Part shown: piece after piece, positions 52,221-61,738 of the stretch
Numbering within the stretch: the stretch's first letter is position 1
How the letters are laid out: every line of letters starts with the position of its first letter
Source of the DNA: CAMLIZ01 sp036231905
GTDB lineage: Bacteria; Pseudomonadota; Gammaproteobacteria; Burkholderiales; Burkholderiaceae_C
Assembly: GCF_036231905.1 (NCBI RefSeq)
Contig: NZ_JAZARE010000008.1
Coordinates: forward strand, 124,001-188,000
Reading direction: 5' to 3'
Length of the DNA: 64,000 nt
Position numbers and translations under genes: made by a program
Notes under the pieces: model-generated
The model's input: the letters and a program-made list of their open reading frames with translations, nothing else
What the model was told of the DNA's origin: nothing
The model's database searches: none

Positions 52221-54359
52221 ATGAAGATTCAACGGCATGCACGATGGGCGGCTGCGGTCAGCGCCATCGCGCTGTGGAGCACGGGCGCGATCGCGCTCGA
52301 CTATCCCGAAGCGCCAACGAAGCCGGTGGTGAACATCTACCACGGCGTGGCGGTGACCGATCCCTACCAGTGGCTGGAGCAGGGTGGCGCCGCCGAGGTC
52401 AAGGACTGGGTGGCCGCGGAGAACCGCCTGAGCCGCCAGTGGCTGGACGCGGTGCCCGGACGTGCGCTGCTGCGTGAGCGCATCGACCGCCTGATGAAGT
52501 CGAACTCGAATGCCTACTTCGACTTGATCGAGCGCGGAGGCCAGGTCTTCGCCATGAAGAGCCAGCCGCCGAAGCAGCAACCGCTGCTGGTGCTGCTGAA
52601 GTCGGTGGACTCCACCACCGAAGAGCGTGTGGTGCTGGACCCGAACACGCTGTCCGACCACGGCGCCATCACCATCGACTTCTACGAGCCCTCATTGGAC
52701 GGGCGCAAGGTGGCGGTGTCGCTGTCGGCCAATGGCAGCGAGGATGGCACGCTGCATGTCTACGACGTGGCCACCGGCAAGGCCCTGCCCGATGAGGTGC
52801 CCCGCGTGGCATACCCCACCGGTGGCGGCTCGGTGGCCTGGAACGCCGACGGCAGCGGCTTCTTCTACACCCGCTATCCGGCACCCGGCGAGCGGCCGGA
52901 CGCCGACGTCCACTTCTTCCAGCAGGTGTGGTTCCACCGGCTGGGCACGCCGGCCGCCAAGGACCGCTACGAAGCCGGGCGCGACTTCCCCCGCATTGCC
53001 GAGACCGTGCTGGAAACCGCACGCGACGGCGCCGCCACCACCGCGCTGGTGGCCAACGGCGACGGGGGTGACTATGCGCTGTACCTGCGGCAGGGCAGCC
53101 GCTGGCACAAGCTCGCGGACTTTGCCGATGGCATCAAGCAGGCCCGCTTCGGCAACGACGGCTGGCTGTACCTGCTGTCGCGCAAGGGTGCGCCCAAGGG
53201 CAGGATCCTGCGTGTGTCGATGAAGCAACCGCAGCTGGCGAAGGCCGAGGTCGTGCTGCCTGAAAGCGATGGCACGGTGGAGGCGTTCCAGGTGGCTGAC
53301 GGCCAGCTGTTCGTCAGCGAACTGCTGGGCGGCCCCTCGCGCCTGCGCGCGGTGAACCTGCAAAGCGGCAAGGTCGACGAGATCTCACTGCCGGATGTCA
53401 GCGGCGTGAGCGGGCTGGTGCGCATCGGCCATGGCCAGGTGCTGGCGCGCGTGATGAGCTATGTGGCACCACCGGCGTGGTACCACGTGGCCGTGGGGCA
53501 GGCGCCGCGCAAGAGCGCGCTGGCAGTCACTTCAGCGGCCGACTACGGCGACACCGAGGTGCTGCGCGAGTTCGCCACCTCCAAGGACGGTACCAAGGTG
53601 CCGCTGACCATCGTCCGCCGCAAGGGCACCGCACTGGACGGCAGCAACCCGACCATCCTCCACGGCTACGGCGGGTATGGCGTCAGCATGACGCCTTACT
53701 TCAGCGCCTCGCGCCGGGTGTGGCTGGAACATGGCGGCGTGCTGGTGGTGGCCAACCTGCGCGGTGGTGGTGAATACGGCGAGGCCTGGCATCTGGCCGG
53801 CAACCTGACGCGCAAGCAGACGGTGTTCGATGACTTCATTGCCTCGGCCGAATACCTGGTTCAGCGCGGCTACACCCAGCCCGCACGGCTGGCCATCCAG
53901 GGCGGCAGCAACGGCGGCCTGCTGATGGGCGCGGCGCTCACCCAGCGGCCGGAGCTGTTCCGGGCGGTGGACAGCTCGGTGGGCATCTACGACATGCTGC
54001 GGGTGGAGCTCGATCCGAATGGCGCCTTCAATGTCACCGAGTTCGGCTCGGTGAAGGACAAGGCGCAGTTCGAGGCGCTGTATGCCTATTCACCGTATCA
54101 CCGCGTGAAGGACGGCACCGCCTATCCGGCCGTGCTGATGGTCACCGGCGACAACGATGGGCGCGTCAACCCGGCGCATTCGCGCAAGATGGTCGCGCGC
54201 CTGCAGGCCGCGGATCCCAAGGGCCGCCCCATCCTGCTGCGCACCAGCAGCGCCAGCGGGCATGGCATCGGCACCGCGCTGTCCGAGGCGATCGAGCAGG
54301 CCACCGACGAATACGCCTTCCTGTTCCATGAGCTCGGGGTGTCGGTCACGGCGCCTTGA
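52221..54359 (+). CDS. exported prolyl oligopeptidase family serine peptidase (S9A)
   Basis: 712-residue peptidase with a signal peptide (HARWAAAVSAIALWSTGAIA, ending ALDYP). Residues about 25-430 form the seven-bladed propeller that limits access to large peptides. The C-terminal hydrolase domain has catalytic Ser563 in GGSNGGLLMG, the Asp in VTGDNDGRVNP and His681 in SASGHGIG. It should cut short proline-containing peptides in the periplasm. GAGGGAGA precedes the ATG. It is followed 21 bases later by an acetyltransferase gene. Confidence 0.95.
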   Translation: MKIQRHARWAAAVSAIALWSTGAIALDYPEAPTKPVVNIYHGVAVTDPYQWLEQGGAAEVKDWVAAENRLSRQWLDAVPGRALLRERIDRLMKSNSNAYFDLIERGGQVFAMKSQPPKQQPLLVLLKSVDSTTEERVVLDPNTLSDHGAITIDFYEPSLDGRKVAVSLSANGSEDGTLHVYDVATGKALPDEVPRVAYPTGGGSVAWNADGSGFFYTRYPAPGERPDADVHFFQQVWFHRLGTPAAKDRYEAGRDFPRIAETVLETARDGAATTALVANGDGGDYALYLRQGSRWHKLADFADGIKQARFGNDGWLYLLSRKGAPKGRILRVSMKQPQLAKAEVVLPESDGTVEAFQVADGQLFVSELLGGPSRLRAVNLQSGKVDEISLPDVSGVSGLVRIGHGQVLARVMSYVAPPAWYHVAVGQAPRKSALAVTSAADYGDTEVLREFATSKDGTKVPLTIVRRKGTALDGSNPTILHGYGGYGVSMTPYFSASRRVWLEHGGVLVVANLRGGGEYGEAWHLAGNLTRKQTVFDDFIASAEYLVQRGYTQPARLAIQGGSNGGLLMGAALTQRPELFRAVDSSVGIYDMLRVELDPNGAFNVTEFGSVKDKAQFEALYAYSPYHRVKDGTAYPAVLMVTGDNDGRVNPAHSRKMVARLQAADPKGRPILLRTSSASGHGIGTALSEAIEQATDEYAFLFHELGVSVTAP

Positions 54360-54380
54360 CCCGCCGCGAGGAGCGCACCG

Positions 54381-54914
54381 ATGAGCACGATCACTGTCCG
54401 CCGCGCCAGCGTGAAGGATGCCGCCGCCTATGCACGCGTCATGAGCCATCCGGAGGTGTTCCCCCAGTTGCTGCAGGTCCCCTTCAACGACGAGGAGCTG
54501 TGGAAGGCAAGGCTCGCCGAGAGCGCCACGCCCGGCAAACCGGATCTGCACCTGGTGGCCGAGCTGGATGGCGAGGTGGTGGGCAACGGCGGCCTGCACC
54601 CTGCGGCCTCGCAACTGCGCCGGCGCCACGCGATGGCACTGGGCATCGCCGTGGCGCATGAGGCGCAAGGCCGCGGCGTCGGCAGCGCGCTGATGCACGC
54701 GATGTGCGACTACGCCGACAACTGGGTGCAGGTGCTGCGCATGGAGCTCTCGGTGTTCACCGACAACCATCGCGCGATGGCGCTGTACCGCAAGTTCGGC
54801 TTCGAGGTGGAAGGCACCCACCGCGGATATGCGATGCGGCACGGCCAGTACGTGGACGTGCACTCGATGGCACGCTGGCATCCGGCTCCGCCCCGCGTGT
54901 CGGCCCCCGGCTGA
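54381..54914 (+). CDS. GNAT acetyltransferase (YhhY/AaaT-like)
   Basis: 177-residue GNAT enzyme. MSTITVRRASVKDAAAYARV begins the fold, ALGIAVAHEAQGRGVGSALM is the acetyl-CoA pyrophosphate loop, and MCDYADNWVQVLRMELSVFT with NHRAMALYRKFGFEVEGTHR closes the domain. The wording closely follows E. coli YhhY (AaaT), an amino-acid N-acetyltransferase; the substrate of this one is unproven. It overlaps no neighbour and is 21 bases after the prolyl oligopeptidase gene. Confidence 0.9.
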   Translation: MSTITVRRASVKDAAAYARVMSHPEVFPQLLQVPFNDEELWKARLAESATPGKPDLHLVAELDGEVVGNGGLHPAASQLRRRHAMALGIAVAHEAQGRGVGSALMHAMCDYADNWVQVLRMELSVFTDNHRAMALYRKFGFEVEGTHRGYAMRHGQYVDVHSMARWHPAPPRVSAPG

Positions 54915-54964
54915 GGCGTGTGCAGGGCGCCGATGTGGCGGCACCCGGCCGGCTACGATGCGGC

Positions 54965-55831
54965 ATGGCTTCCATCGTTTCCCGAGTGCTGCTGCTTGCA
55001 CTGACCACACTGAGCCTGGCCGCTTCGGCCCAGCAGTCGGTGCAGGTGCCCAGCCTCGACCCACCCGGCGGCCCGGCGCTGCAGCTGCCGGCGTTCTGGT
55101 TCGCTGCGAATGCCACCGGGCCGAGGCCGGCCGTGGTGCTGCTGCATGGGTGTGGCGGGCCGTATGGCAAGCAGCAGGGCCAGCTCTCCGAACGCATGCG
55201 CAGCTATGCGAGCCTGCTCAATACGGAAGGCTGGCACGTGCTGGTGACCGACTCGCTCACGCCGCGTGGCGAGCGTGAACTCTGCACCCAGCGCACCGGC
55301 ACCCGCGCAGTCACGCAGACGCAGCGCCGGCGCGACGCGCTGGGCGCCTTGCGTTGGTTGGCGGCACGGCCGGATGTGGACCCGCAACGCCTGGTGCTGC
55401 TGGGCTGGTCCAACGGCGGCAGCACGGTGCTCGCGAGCACCCGCCGCAACCACCCGGAAGTCGCACGGTCGGACATCGCGCCGCGTGCGGCAGTGGCCTT
55501 CTATCCCGGCTGCGAGACGGACTTTCAGGCCGGCTACCGGCCGACCGCGCCCTTGCTCCTGCTGGTGGGTGGCAGCGACGACTGGACGCCGCCGCAAGCC
55601 TGCGTTCGCCTGACGGAAGCCGCTGGAGGTGCGGCCGGCACACCGCCGGTGCAGCTGCAGGTCTACCCGGGGGCCTACCACGGCTTCGATGGCGACGCCC
55701 CGGTTCGCCTGCGCCGCGACGTGCCCAACGGTGCGCAGCCCGGCGCCGGTGTGCACGTCGGGGCTGACCCGGCGGCCCGCGAGGCCTCGCGCGAGCGCCT
55801 GCTGGACTTTCTGCACGAGCAGCTGAAATAG
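54965..55831 (+). CDS. exported dienelactone-hydrolase-like alpha/beta hydrolase
   Basis: 288-residue protein with a signal peptide (MASIVSRVLLLALTTLSLAA ending SAQ). The hydrolase core has PAVVLLHGCGGPYGKQQGQL, the nucleophile elbow LLGWSNGGSTVLAS (Ser), LLLLVGGSDDWTPPQACVRL (Asp) and YPGAYHGFDGD (His). This is the pattern of the dienelactone hydrolase/DLH group, often seen as exported enzymes of unknown substrate. The ATG at 54965 starts the signal peptide; the frame is open further upstream over the GNAT gene. Confidence 0.88.
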   Translation: MASIVSRVLLLALTTLSLAASAQQSVQVPSLDPPGGPALQLPAFWFAANATGPRPAVVLLHGCGGPYGKQQGQLSERMRSYASLLNTEGWHVLVTDSLTPRGERELCTQRTGTRAVTQTQRRRDALGALRWLAARPDVDPQRLVLLGWSNGGSTVLASTRRNHPEVARSDIAPRAAVAFYPGCETDFQAGYRPTAPLLLLVGGSDDWTPPQACVRLTEAAGGAAGTPPVQLQVYPGAYHGFDGDAPVRLRRDVPNGAQPGAGVHVGADPAAREASRERLLDFLHEQLK

Positions 55832-55890
55832 CGCCTCGAACGGCAGGCGCGGTGGTATGGCTGCAGCGGGGCGGCGGCCACAATGGCTGC

Positions 55891-56670
55891 ATGCGAATCG
55901 GTTTTTCCCTCAACGAAGTGCTCGCCCTGTTGACCGCGGCCACCGCGCTGTTGGCCGTGCTGTGGCGCTTGCGCCGCCGTGCCCGGCCCGGCGGCAAGCC
56001 CGGCTGGCTGGCCTGGGGCGCCGACTTCTTCGGCGTGGTGGCGCTGGTGTTCGGCTGCCGGGTCGCCCTGGCCGACTGGAAGGTGGTGCCCACCGGGTCC
56101 ATGGAGCCCACCGTGCGCGTGGGTGACGTGATCCTCATCAACCATCTGGCCTACGGGCCGCGCCTGCCGTTCACGAACACGGCCCTGCCCTTGGGCCGGC
56201 CCCAGCGCGGCGACGTGGTGGTGTTCCGCGACCCGAAGGATGCGTCCGGTTATCTCGTCAAGCGCCTGGTGGGCCTGCCCGGCGACCAGGTGCGCTTCGT
56301 GCGCGACGTGGTGTCGGTGAACGGCGAGCCGCTCTCGGCCGCGGTGCTGGGCGCCGGCGAGCGGGCGGAGGACCTGGGCCACTGGCTGGTGCGCGAACAG
56401 AGTGCAGGCCGGGAACGGACCATCAAGATCAACCCGGTGCTGCAAGGCGGCATGCCGATGGCGGTGAACGCACCTGACTGCGTGAACGAGGCGGTGGGCG
56501 AATGGCACTGCAAGGTGCCCGCCGGCCACTACCTGATGCTGGGCGACAACCGCGACAACTCGGCCGATTCGCGCGTGTTCGGCTTCGTGCCGGAGCAGGA
56601 GCTCTACGGCCGGGCCGACCGGGTGATCTTCAACTACAAGGAACTGTCGCGCTTCTGGAACGCGCTATGA
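55891..56670 (+). CDS. lepB: signal peptidase I
   Basis: Cleaves Sec and Tat signal peptides at the outer face of the inner membrane. The 259-residue S26 enzyme has two N-terminal membrane segments (LALLTAATALLAVLWRL and FFGVVALVFGCRVALA), catalytic Ser70 in PTGSMEPTVRVGD, Lys124 in YLVKRLVGLPGD, and GDNRDNSADSRVFGFVPEQE. It is not next to lepA and may be a second copy. The ATG at 55891 is preferred for the family start; an upstream GTG/ATG lies at 55852. A strong palindrome follows its stop. Confidence 0.95.
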   Translation: MRIGFSLNEVLALLTAATALLAVLWRLRRRARPGGKPGWLAWGADFFGVVALVFGCRVALADWKVVPTGSMEPTVRVGDVILINHLAYGPRLPFTNTALPLGRPQRGDVVVFRDPKDASGYLVKRLVGLPGDQVRFVRDVVSVNGEPLSAAVLGAGERAEDLGHWLVREQSAGRERTIKINPVLQGGMPMAVNAPDCVNEAVGEWHCKVPAGHYLMLGDNRDNSADSRVFGFVPEQELYGRADRVIFNYKELSRFWNAL

Positions 56671-56673
56671 AGA

Positions 56674-56693
56674 AGGGGCCCCGCGGGGCCCCT
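56674..56693. terminator. perfect 20-base palindrome, likely bidirectional terminator
   Basis: AGGGGCCCCG joined to its exact reverse complement lies between the convergent stops of lepB (56670) and the ferredoxin reductase gene (56699). It would form a stable hairpin in either transcript; a short T-poor tail makes intrinsic termination possible but not certain. Confidence 0.55.
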
Positions 56694-56698
56694 GGTGC

Positions 56699-57475
56699 TC
56701 ACTTCTCGACGAAGGCGCGTTCGATCACATAGTCGCCCTGTTCGCCCTGGCGCGGGCTGATCTGGAAGCCGCGTGCGTCCAACAGCTTGCAGCAGTCGTC
56801 CAGCATGGCCTGGTTGCCGCAGATCATTGCGCGGTCCACGGCAGGGTCCAGCGGCGGAAGGCCGATGTCGTCGGTGAGCTTGCCGGTGTCCAGCAGCTCG
56901 GTCAGGCGGCCGCGGTTGCGGAAGGGCTCGCGGGTGACGGTGGGGTAGTACACCAGCTTGTCGCGCAGCAGCTCGCCCAGGAACTCGTGCTGCGGCAGCT
57001 CCTGCTGGATGTATTCGGAATAGGCCAGCTCGCTCACGGTGCGCACGCCGTGCACCAGCACCACCTTTTCGAAGCGTTCGTAGACCTCCGGGTCCTTGAT
57101 GATGCTCATGAAGGGCGCCAGGCCGGTGCCGGTGGCCAGCAGGTACAGGTGCTTGCCGGGCTTCAGGTCATGCGCGACCAGGGTGCCCACCGGCTTGCGG
57201 CCCACGTAGATCTCGTCGCCTTCCTTCAGGTGCTGCAGGCGGGAGGTGAGCGGGCCGTCCTGCACCTTGATGCTCAGGAACTCCAGGTGTTCCTCATGGT
57301 TGGCGCTGGCCACGCTGTAGGCGCGCAGCAGCGGCTTGCCGTTCACCGGCAGCCCGATCATCACGAAGTGCCCGTTGTGGAAGCGCAGGGCCGGGTCGCG
57401 CGTGGTGCGGAACGAAAACAGGGTGTCGTTCCAGTGGTGGACGTGCAGGACGCGTTCGGTACCGAGGTTGGACAT
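56699..57475 (-). CDS. fpr: ferredoxin/flavodoxin-NADP+ reductase
   Basis: FAD enzyme moving electrons between NADPH and ferredoxin or flavodoxin. The 258-residue protein has RAYSVASANHEEHLEF (FAD site RxYS), GPLTSRLQHL, LLATGTGLAPFMSI (NADP site) and the closing VIERAFVEK, where the aromatic residue near the end stacks on FAD. Betaproteobacterial Fpr of this type often responds to oxidative stress. The 83 bases upstream, toward cydB, are AT-rich for this window (including TATATT and CTTAAGAATC) and probably hold its promoter. Confidence 0.95.
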   Translation of the reverse strand: MSNLGTERVLHVHHWNDTLFSFRTTRDPALRFHNGHFVMIGLPVNGKPLLRAYSVASANHEEHLEFLSIKVQDGPLTSRLQHLKEGDEIYVGRKPVGTLVAHDLKPGKHLYLLATGTGLAPFMSIIKDPEVYERFEKVVLVHGVRTVSELAYSEYIQQELPQHEFLGELLRDKLVYYPTVTREPFRNRGRLTELLDTGKLTDDIGLPPLDPAVDRAMICGNQAMLDDCCKLLDARGFQISPRQGEQGDYVIERAFVEK

Positions 57476-57558
57476 GACGGGGCGGGCCTGTTGGTTAACC
57501 CCTATATTCTCCCTCAGCCGGGGATGGCCCTTAAGAATCTGAGAAAACTGTCTAAGGC

Positions 57559-58554
57559 CTATCCGTAACGCAGTTCACTCGCCTTGCCGCGGAACACCCA
57601 GTACGAAAACACCGTGTAAGCGCCGATCGCGGGCACAGTGACCGCGCAGCCCACCGCGATGAACACCAGCGACTTGTGCGCGCTGGCCGCCTGCCACAGC
57701 GTCATGCGGTCGATCACCACGTAAGGGTACAGGCTGTACGCCAGCCCGATGGCGCCCATCACGAACACCAGCACTGTCAGCACGAAGGGCAGCCAGCACA
57801 GCTTGCCGCGGATGCGGTGGGAATTGAGCAGCGCCCGCACGGCCAGCAGCGCGGCGGCGGTCATCAGCGGAATGGGCAGCAGGGCGATGAACTGCGGCAG
57901 CCCGAACCAGCGCTCGCGCACGGTGGGGCTCACCCAGGGCGTGGCGATGGAGATCAGCGCCATGCCCAGCACCATCGGCCCCCAGGCGGCCTTGGCCCAG
58001 CGCACCGCGCGCTCCTGCAGCTCGCCTTCGGTCTTCATGATGAGCCAGTTGGCGCCCATCAGCAGGTAGGCAGCGGGCAGGCAGAGCGCGATGGTGGCGG
58101 CGAACAGCTGGAAACCCAGGCCCTCGGCAAAACCGGTGATGTAGCGCCCCAGCATCCAGCCCTGGGACACCGAGGCCAGCGCCGAGCCCACGAAGAAGGC
58201 ACGGTTCCACAGCGGTTTGTGCTGGTCCCGTGCCTTGACGCGGAAGTCGAAGGCCACGCCGCGCAGGATCAGGCCGATCAGCATCAGCGCCACCGGCAGG
58301 TACAGCGCGGTGAGCACGATGCCGTGCGCCTTGGGGAACGCCACCAGCAGGATGCCGATGCCCAGCACCAGCCAGGTCTCGTTGGCGTCCCAGAAGGGGC
58401 CGATGGAGGCGATCATCATGTCCTTGTCGGTGTCGCTGGCGCCGCGCAGCAGCATGCCGACGCCGAGGTCGTAGCCGTCCAGCACCACGTAGGTCAGCAT
58501 GGCCAGGCCCATCAGGCCCATGAAGACCAAGGGCAAGGCTTGTTCAAAGCTCAT
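57559..58554 (-). CDS. cydB: cytochrome bd-type quinol oxidase subunit II (CydB/CioB)
   Basis: 331-residue inner-membrane subunit with eight or more hydrophobic segments. It opens MSFEQALPLVFMGLMGLAML, then VLDGYDLGVGML, FWDANETWLVLGIGILLVAF and WLPFVLTVLVFVMG. It partners CydA in the quinol oxidase, and its ATG at 58554 overlaps the CydA stop by four bases. No CydX-like small gene follows before the fpr promoter region. Longer frames upstream belong to the CydA gene. Confidence 0.95.
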   Translation of the reverse strand: MSFEQALPLVFMGLMGLAMLTYVVLDGYDLGVGMLLRGASDTDKDMMIASIGPFWDANETWLVLGIGILLVAFPKAHGIVLTALYLPVALMLIGLILRGVAFDFRVKARDQHKPLWNRAFFVGSALASVSQGWMLGRYITGFAEGLGFQLFAATIALCLPAAYLLMGANWLIMKTEGELQERAVRWAKAAWGPMVLGMALISIATPWVSPTVRERWFGLPQFIALLPIPLMTAAALLAVRALLNSHRIRGKLCWLPFVLTVLVFVMGAIGLAYSLYPYVVIDRMTLWQAASAHKSLVFIAVGCAVTVPAIGAYTVFSYWVFRGKASELRYG

Positions 58555-59921
58555 GGTGTGCCTCCTGCCACTTCGGCCACCGCCTGCGCGGAGTGGCCGG
58601 GCGGTTTGGCTGCGGTGTCCACCGGGTGTTCCGCCAGGTACTTGAGCACGCTCACATACGCCACAATCAGCAGCGCGTACAGGCCGGTGTAGGCGGCGAA
58701 GGTGAGGGCGATGTGGGGCGCCGGCGTGCCGGACGCCACGTCGGCGGTTTTCAGCAGGCCGTACACGATGTATGGCTGGCGGCCGATTTCCGTGACGTAC
58801 CAGCCGGCCAGCGTGGCCAGCCAGCCGGAGAAGGTCATCACGGTGAACAGGCCCAGCAGCGGACGCGGCAGCGCCTGCGCGTCCCATCCGCAGCGTCGAT
58901 AGAGGAACCAGCCGCCCCAGCTGGTCAGCAGCATCAGCACGCCGGTGCCGACCATGATGCGGAACCCGAAGAACAGCGGCTTCACCGGCGGATGCGCACC
59001 TTCGAACTCGTTCAAGCCGCGGATCTGCGCGTTGGCATCGTGCGCCAGGATCAGGCTGCCGGCTTTTGGGATGCCGACGGCAAAACGGTTCTCCCGCGCG
59101 GCCTCGTCCGGCCAGGCGAACAGCAGCAGCGGCGCGCTGCGTTCGGTGTGCCAGATGCCCTCGATCGCCGCGATCTTCTGCGGCTGGTGCTCCAGCGTGT
59201 TCAGCCCGTGCAGGTCGCCCACCAGGATCTGCACCGGAATCAGCAGCGCGGCCAGGCTCAGGCCGAAGCGCAGCGCCTTGGGCGTGGCCTCGCTGGCCGT
59301 GCCCTTGAGCAACTGCCAGGCGCTCACACCGGTGATGAGGAACGCGCAGGTGAGAAAGGAGGCGAGCAGCATGTGCGTCAGCCGGTAGGGAAAGGACGGG
59401 TTGAAGATCACCTCCATCCACGACCGCACATGGAACTCACCGTTCACGATCTCGTGGCCGGTGGGGGTCTGCATCCAGGAGTTCAGGCTCAGGATCCAGA
59501 ACGCGCTCATCGTGGTGCCGAAGGCCACGAGGAAGGTGGCGGTGAAGTGCACGCGCTCCGACACCCGGCCGTGGCCGAACAGCATCACGCCCAGGAAGGT
59601 GGCTTCGAGGAAAAAGGCCGTGAGCACCTCGTAGCCCAGCAGCGGCCCGGCGACGTTGCCCACGCGCTCCATGAAGCCCGGCCAGTTGGTGCCGAACTGG
59701 AAGCTCATGGTGATGCCGCTCACGACGCCGAGCGCAAAGCTGAGCGCGAACACCTTGGTCCAGAAGCGGTAGGCCGTGAGCCAGGCGTCGTTGCGGGTGT
59801 GCAGCCAGCGCCAACGGAAGAACAGCAGGCCCCATCCCAGCGCGATCGTGATCGTGGGGAACAGGATGTGGAAACTCATGTTCGCCGCGAACTGCAGGCG
59901 GGCGAGGATCAGCGGGTCCAT
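58551..59921 (-). CDS. cydA: cytochrome bd-type quinol oxidase subunit I, cyanide-insensitive (CioA) type
   Basis: 456-residue haem-bearing subunit. His18 (NMSFHILFPT) is the haem b595 ligand and further ligands lie in the hydrophobic core. The Q-loop is short: HQPQKIAAIEGIW is followed closely by the next conserved region, without the long insert of E. coli CydA, which marks the CIO/short-Q-loop branch. GWYVTEIGRQPYIVYG is present. The enzyme reduces oxygen to water with quinol under low oxygen or respiratory inhibition. The 135 bases upstream, shared with divergent coaBC, have GAAGGA for its ribosome site. Confidence 0.95.
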   Translation of the reverse strand: MDPLILARLQFAANMSFHILFPTITIALGWGLLFFRWRWLHTRNDAWLTAYRFWTKVFALSFALGVVSGITMSFQFGTNWPGFMERVGNVAGPLLGYEVLTAFFLEATFLGVMLFGHGRVSERVHFTATFLVAFGTTMSAFWILSLNSWMQTPTGHEIVNGEFHVRSWMEVIFNPSFPYRLTHMLLASFLTCAFLITGVSAWQLLKGTASEATPKALRFGLSLAALLIPVQILVGDLHGLNTLEHQPQKIAAIEGIWHTERSAPLLLFAWPDEAARENRFAVGIPKAGSLILAHDANAQIRGLNEFEGAHPPVKPLFFGFRIMVGTGVLMLLTSWGGWFLYRRCGWDAQALPRPLLGLFTVMTFSGWLATLAGWYVTEIGRQPYIVYGLLKTADVASGTPAPHIALTFAAYTGLYALLIVAYVSVLKYLAEHPVDTAAKPPGHSAQAVAEVAGGTP

Positions 59922-60056
59922 GGATCAGGTGTCCTTCTCTTTGCGGCGGGTGGTGCGCTTCACCCGACAACGGCACGCCAGCAGTTTCTGCTCCTTGCGC
60001 CGATTCCGTCCATGGCGGTCACTTCCTGCGGACCCCGCTCCGTTACAGTGCCGCCC

Positions 60057-61280
60057 ATGGACGAATCGACCGACCTCCAGGGCAAGCGCCTGGTGCTGGG
60101 GCTTTCCGGCGGCATCGCCTGCTACAAGTCCGCCGAGCTGGTGCGTGCGCTGGTGAAGGCGGGTGCCAGCGTGCAGGTGGTGATGACGCAAGCCGCCACC
60201 CAGTTCATCACCCCGGTGACGATGCAGGCGCTGTCCAACCAGCCGGTGGTGCTGGACCAGTGGGATGCGCGCGCGCCCAACAACATGGCCCACATCAACC
60301 TCACCCGCGAGGCCGACGCCGTGCTGGTGGCGCCGGCGAGCGCCGACTTCATCGCCAAGCTGGTGCAGGGCCGGGCCGACGAGATCCTGAGCCTGATGTG
60401 CCTGGCGCGGCCGATCGAGCGTTGCCCGCTGCTGCTGGCACCGGCCATGAACCGTGAGATGTGGGCGCACCCGGCGACCCAGCGCAACATCGCCCAGGCA
60501 CGCGCCGACGGCGCCACGGTGCTCGGCCCGGCTGCCGGCGACCAGGCCTGCGGCGAGATCGGCGACGGCCGCATGCTGGAGGCGCTGGCGCTGCGCGATG
60601 AAGTGATCGCCTTCTTCGAGCCCAAGCGGCTGGCCGGCAAGCGCGTGCTCATCACCGCCGGCCCCACCTTCGAAGCCATCGATCCGGTGCGTGGCATCAC
60701 CAACCTGTCCAGCGGGAAGATGGGTTTTGCGGTGGCGCGGGCCGCGCGGGAAGCGGGCGCGGCCGTCACCCTGGTGGCTGGCCCGGTGCACCTGCCAACG
60801 CCGGCGGGCGTGCGTCGCATCGATGTGCAAAGCGCGCTGCAGATGCATGATGCGGTGCTGCCGCTGGCGCCGATCCACGACGTATTCGTGGCCACTGCCG
60901 CAGTGGCGGACTGGCGCCCGGCCAGCCTGTCCGACCACAAGATCAAGAAAGATGGTGCCAAGCAGGTACCGAGCTTCGAGCTGACCGAAAACCCCGACAT
61001 CCTGGCTGCGGTGGCGCGGCTGCCCCAGCGGCCTTACTGCGTCGGTTTTGCGGCCGAGAGCCACGACCTGCTCAAGCACGCGCGCGAAAAGCTCATCCGC
61101 AAGAATGTGCCGCTGATCGTCGGCAACCTCGGGCCCGCCACCTTCGGCCGCGACGACAACGCGCTGCTGCTGGTGGACGCGCACGGCGAGCGCCAGCTCG
61201 CCACGGCCAGCAAGCGAGCACTGGCGCGCGAACTGGTGCGCGAGATCGCCCAACGCCTTTCTTCCCCTACCGCCTCATGA
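60057..61280 (+). CDS. coaBC: bifunctional phosphopantothenoylcysteine decarboxylase/phosphopantothenate-cysteine ligase
   Basis: 407-residue fusion that makes 4'-phosphopantetheine from phosphopantothenate and cysteine for coenzyme A. The N-terminal CoaC flavoprotein has LGLSGGIACYKSAELVRALV, APAMNREMWAHPATQRN and the Cys loop GDQACGEIGDGRM. The C-terminal CoaB has VLITAGPTFEAIDPVRGITN and DHKIKKDGAKQVPSFEL. It complements panBC in the same window. The ATG at 60057 is correct for the family; it overlaps dut by four bases (ATGA). Confidence 0.97.
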   Translation: MDESTDLQGKRLVLGLSGGIACYKSAELVRALVKAGASVQVVMTQAATQFITPVTMQALSNQPVVLDQWDARAPNNMAHINLTREADAVLVAPASADFIAKLVQGRADEILSLMCLARPIERCPLLLAPAMNREMWAHPATQRNIAQARADGATVLGPAAGDQACGEIGDGRMLEALALRDEVIAFFEPKRLAGKRVLITAGPTFEAIDPVRGITNLSSGKMGFAVARAAREAGAAVTLVAGPVHLPTPAGVRRIDVQSALQMHDAVLPLAPIHDVFVATAAVADWRPASLSDHKIKKDGAKQVPSFELTENPDILAAVARLPQRPYCVGFAAESHDLLKHAREKLIRKNVPLIVGNLGPATFGRDDNALLLVDAHGERQLATASKRALARELVREIAQRLSSPTAS

Positions 61281-61726
61281 CCACCATCGACGTGAAAGTG
61301 CTCGACCCGCGCATGGCCGAGCAGTTGCCCGCTTACGCCACCGCCGGCAGCGCCGGGCTGGACCTTCGTGCCTGCATCGCGGCGCCGCTGGTGCTGCAGC
61401 CCGGCCAGGCCGAGCTCATACCCACCGGGATCGCCATCCACATTGGCGACCCCGGGCTGGCCGCAATGATCCTGCCGCGCTCCGGGCTGGGCCACAAACA
61501 TGGCATCGTGCTGGGCAACCTGGTGGGCCTGATCGACAGCGACTACCAGGGCCCGCTGATGGTGAGCTGCTGGAATCGTGGCGGCGCCGCGTTCACCGTG
61601 CAGCCGATGGACCGCATCGCCCAGCTGGTGATTGTGCCGGTGGTGCAGGCGGCGTTCCGGCGGGTGGAGGAGTTCGAGGCGTCCGACCGAGGCGAGGGCG
61701 GCTTCGGCTCCACCGGCAAGCACTGA
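61277..61726 (+). CDS. dut: dUTP diphosphatase
   Basis: Hydrolyses dUTP to dUMP, keeping uracil out of DNA and supplying dTMP synthesis. The 149-residue trimeric enzyme carries the five dUTPase motifs: AGSAGLDLRA, PRSGLGHKHGI, GLIDSDYQGPL, QPMDRIAQLV and DRGEGGFGSTGKH. It is coupled to coaBC, the usual coaBC-dut pair, and works with dcd found earlier in the window. Confidence 0.98.
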   Translation: MTTIDVKVLDPRMAEQLPAYATAGSAGLDLRACIAAPLVLQPGQAELIPTGIAIHIGDPGLAAMILPRSGLGHKHGIVLGNLVGLIDSDYQGPLMVSCWNRGGAAFTVQPMDRIAQLVIVPVVQAAFRRVEEFEASDRGEGGFGSTGKH

Positions 61727-61738
61727 GGCTGAGAAGGC

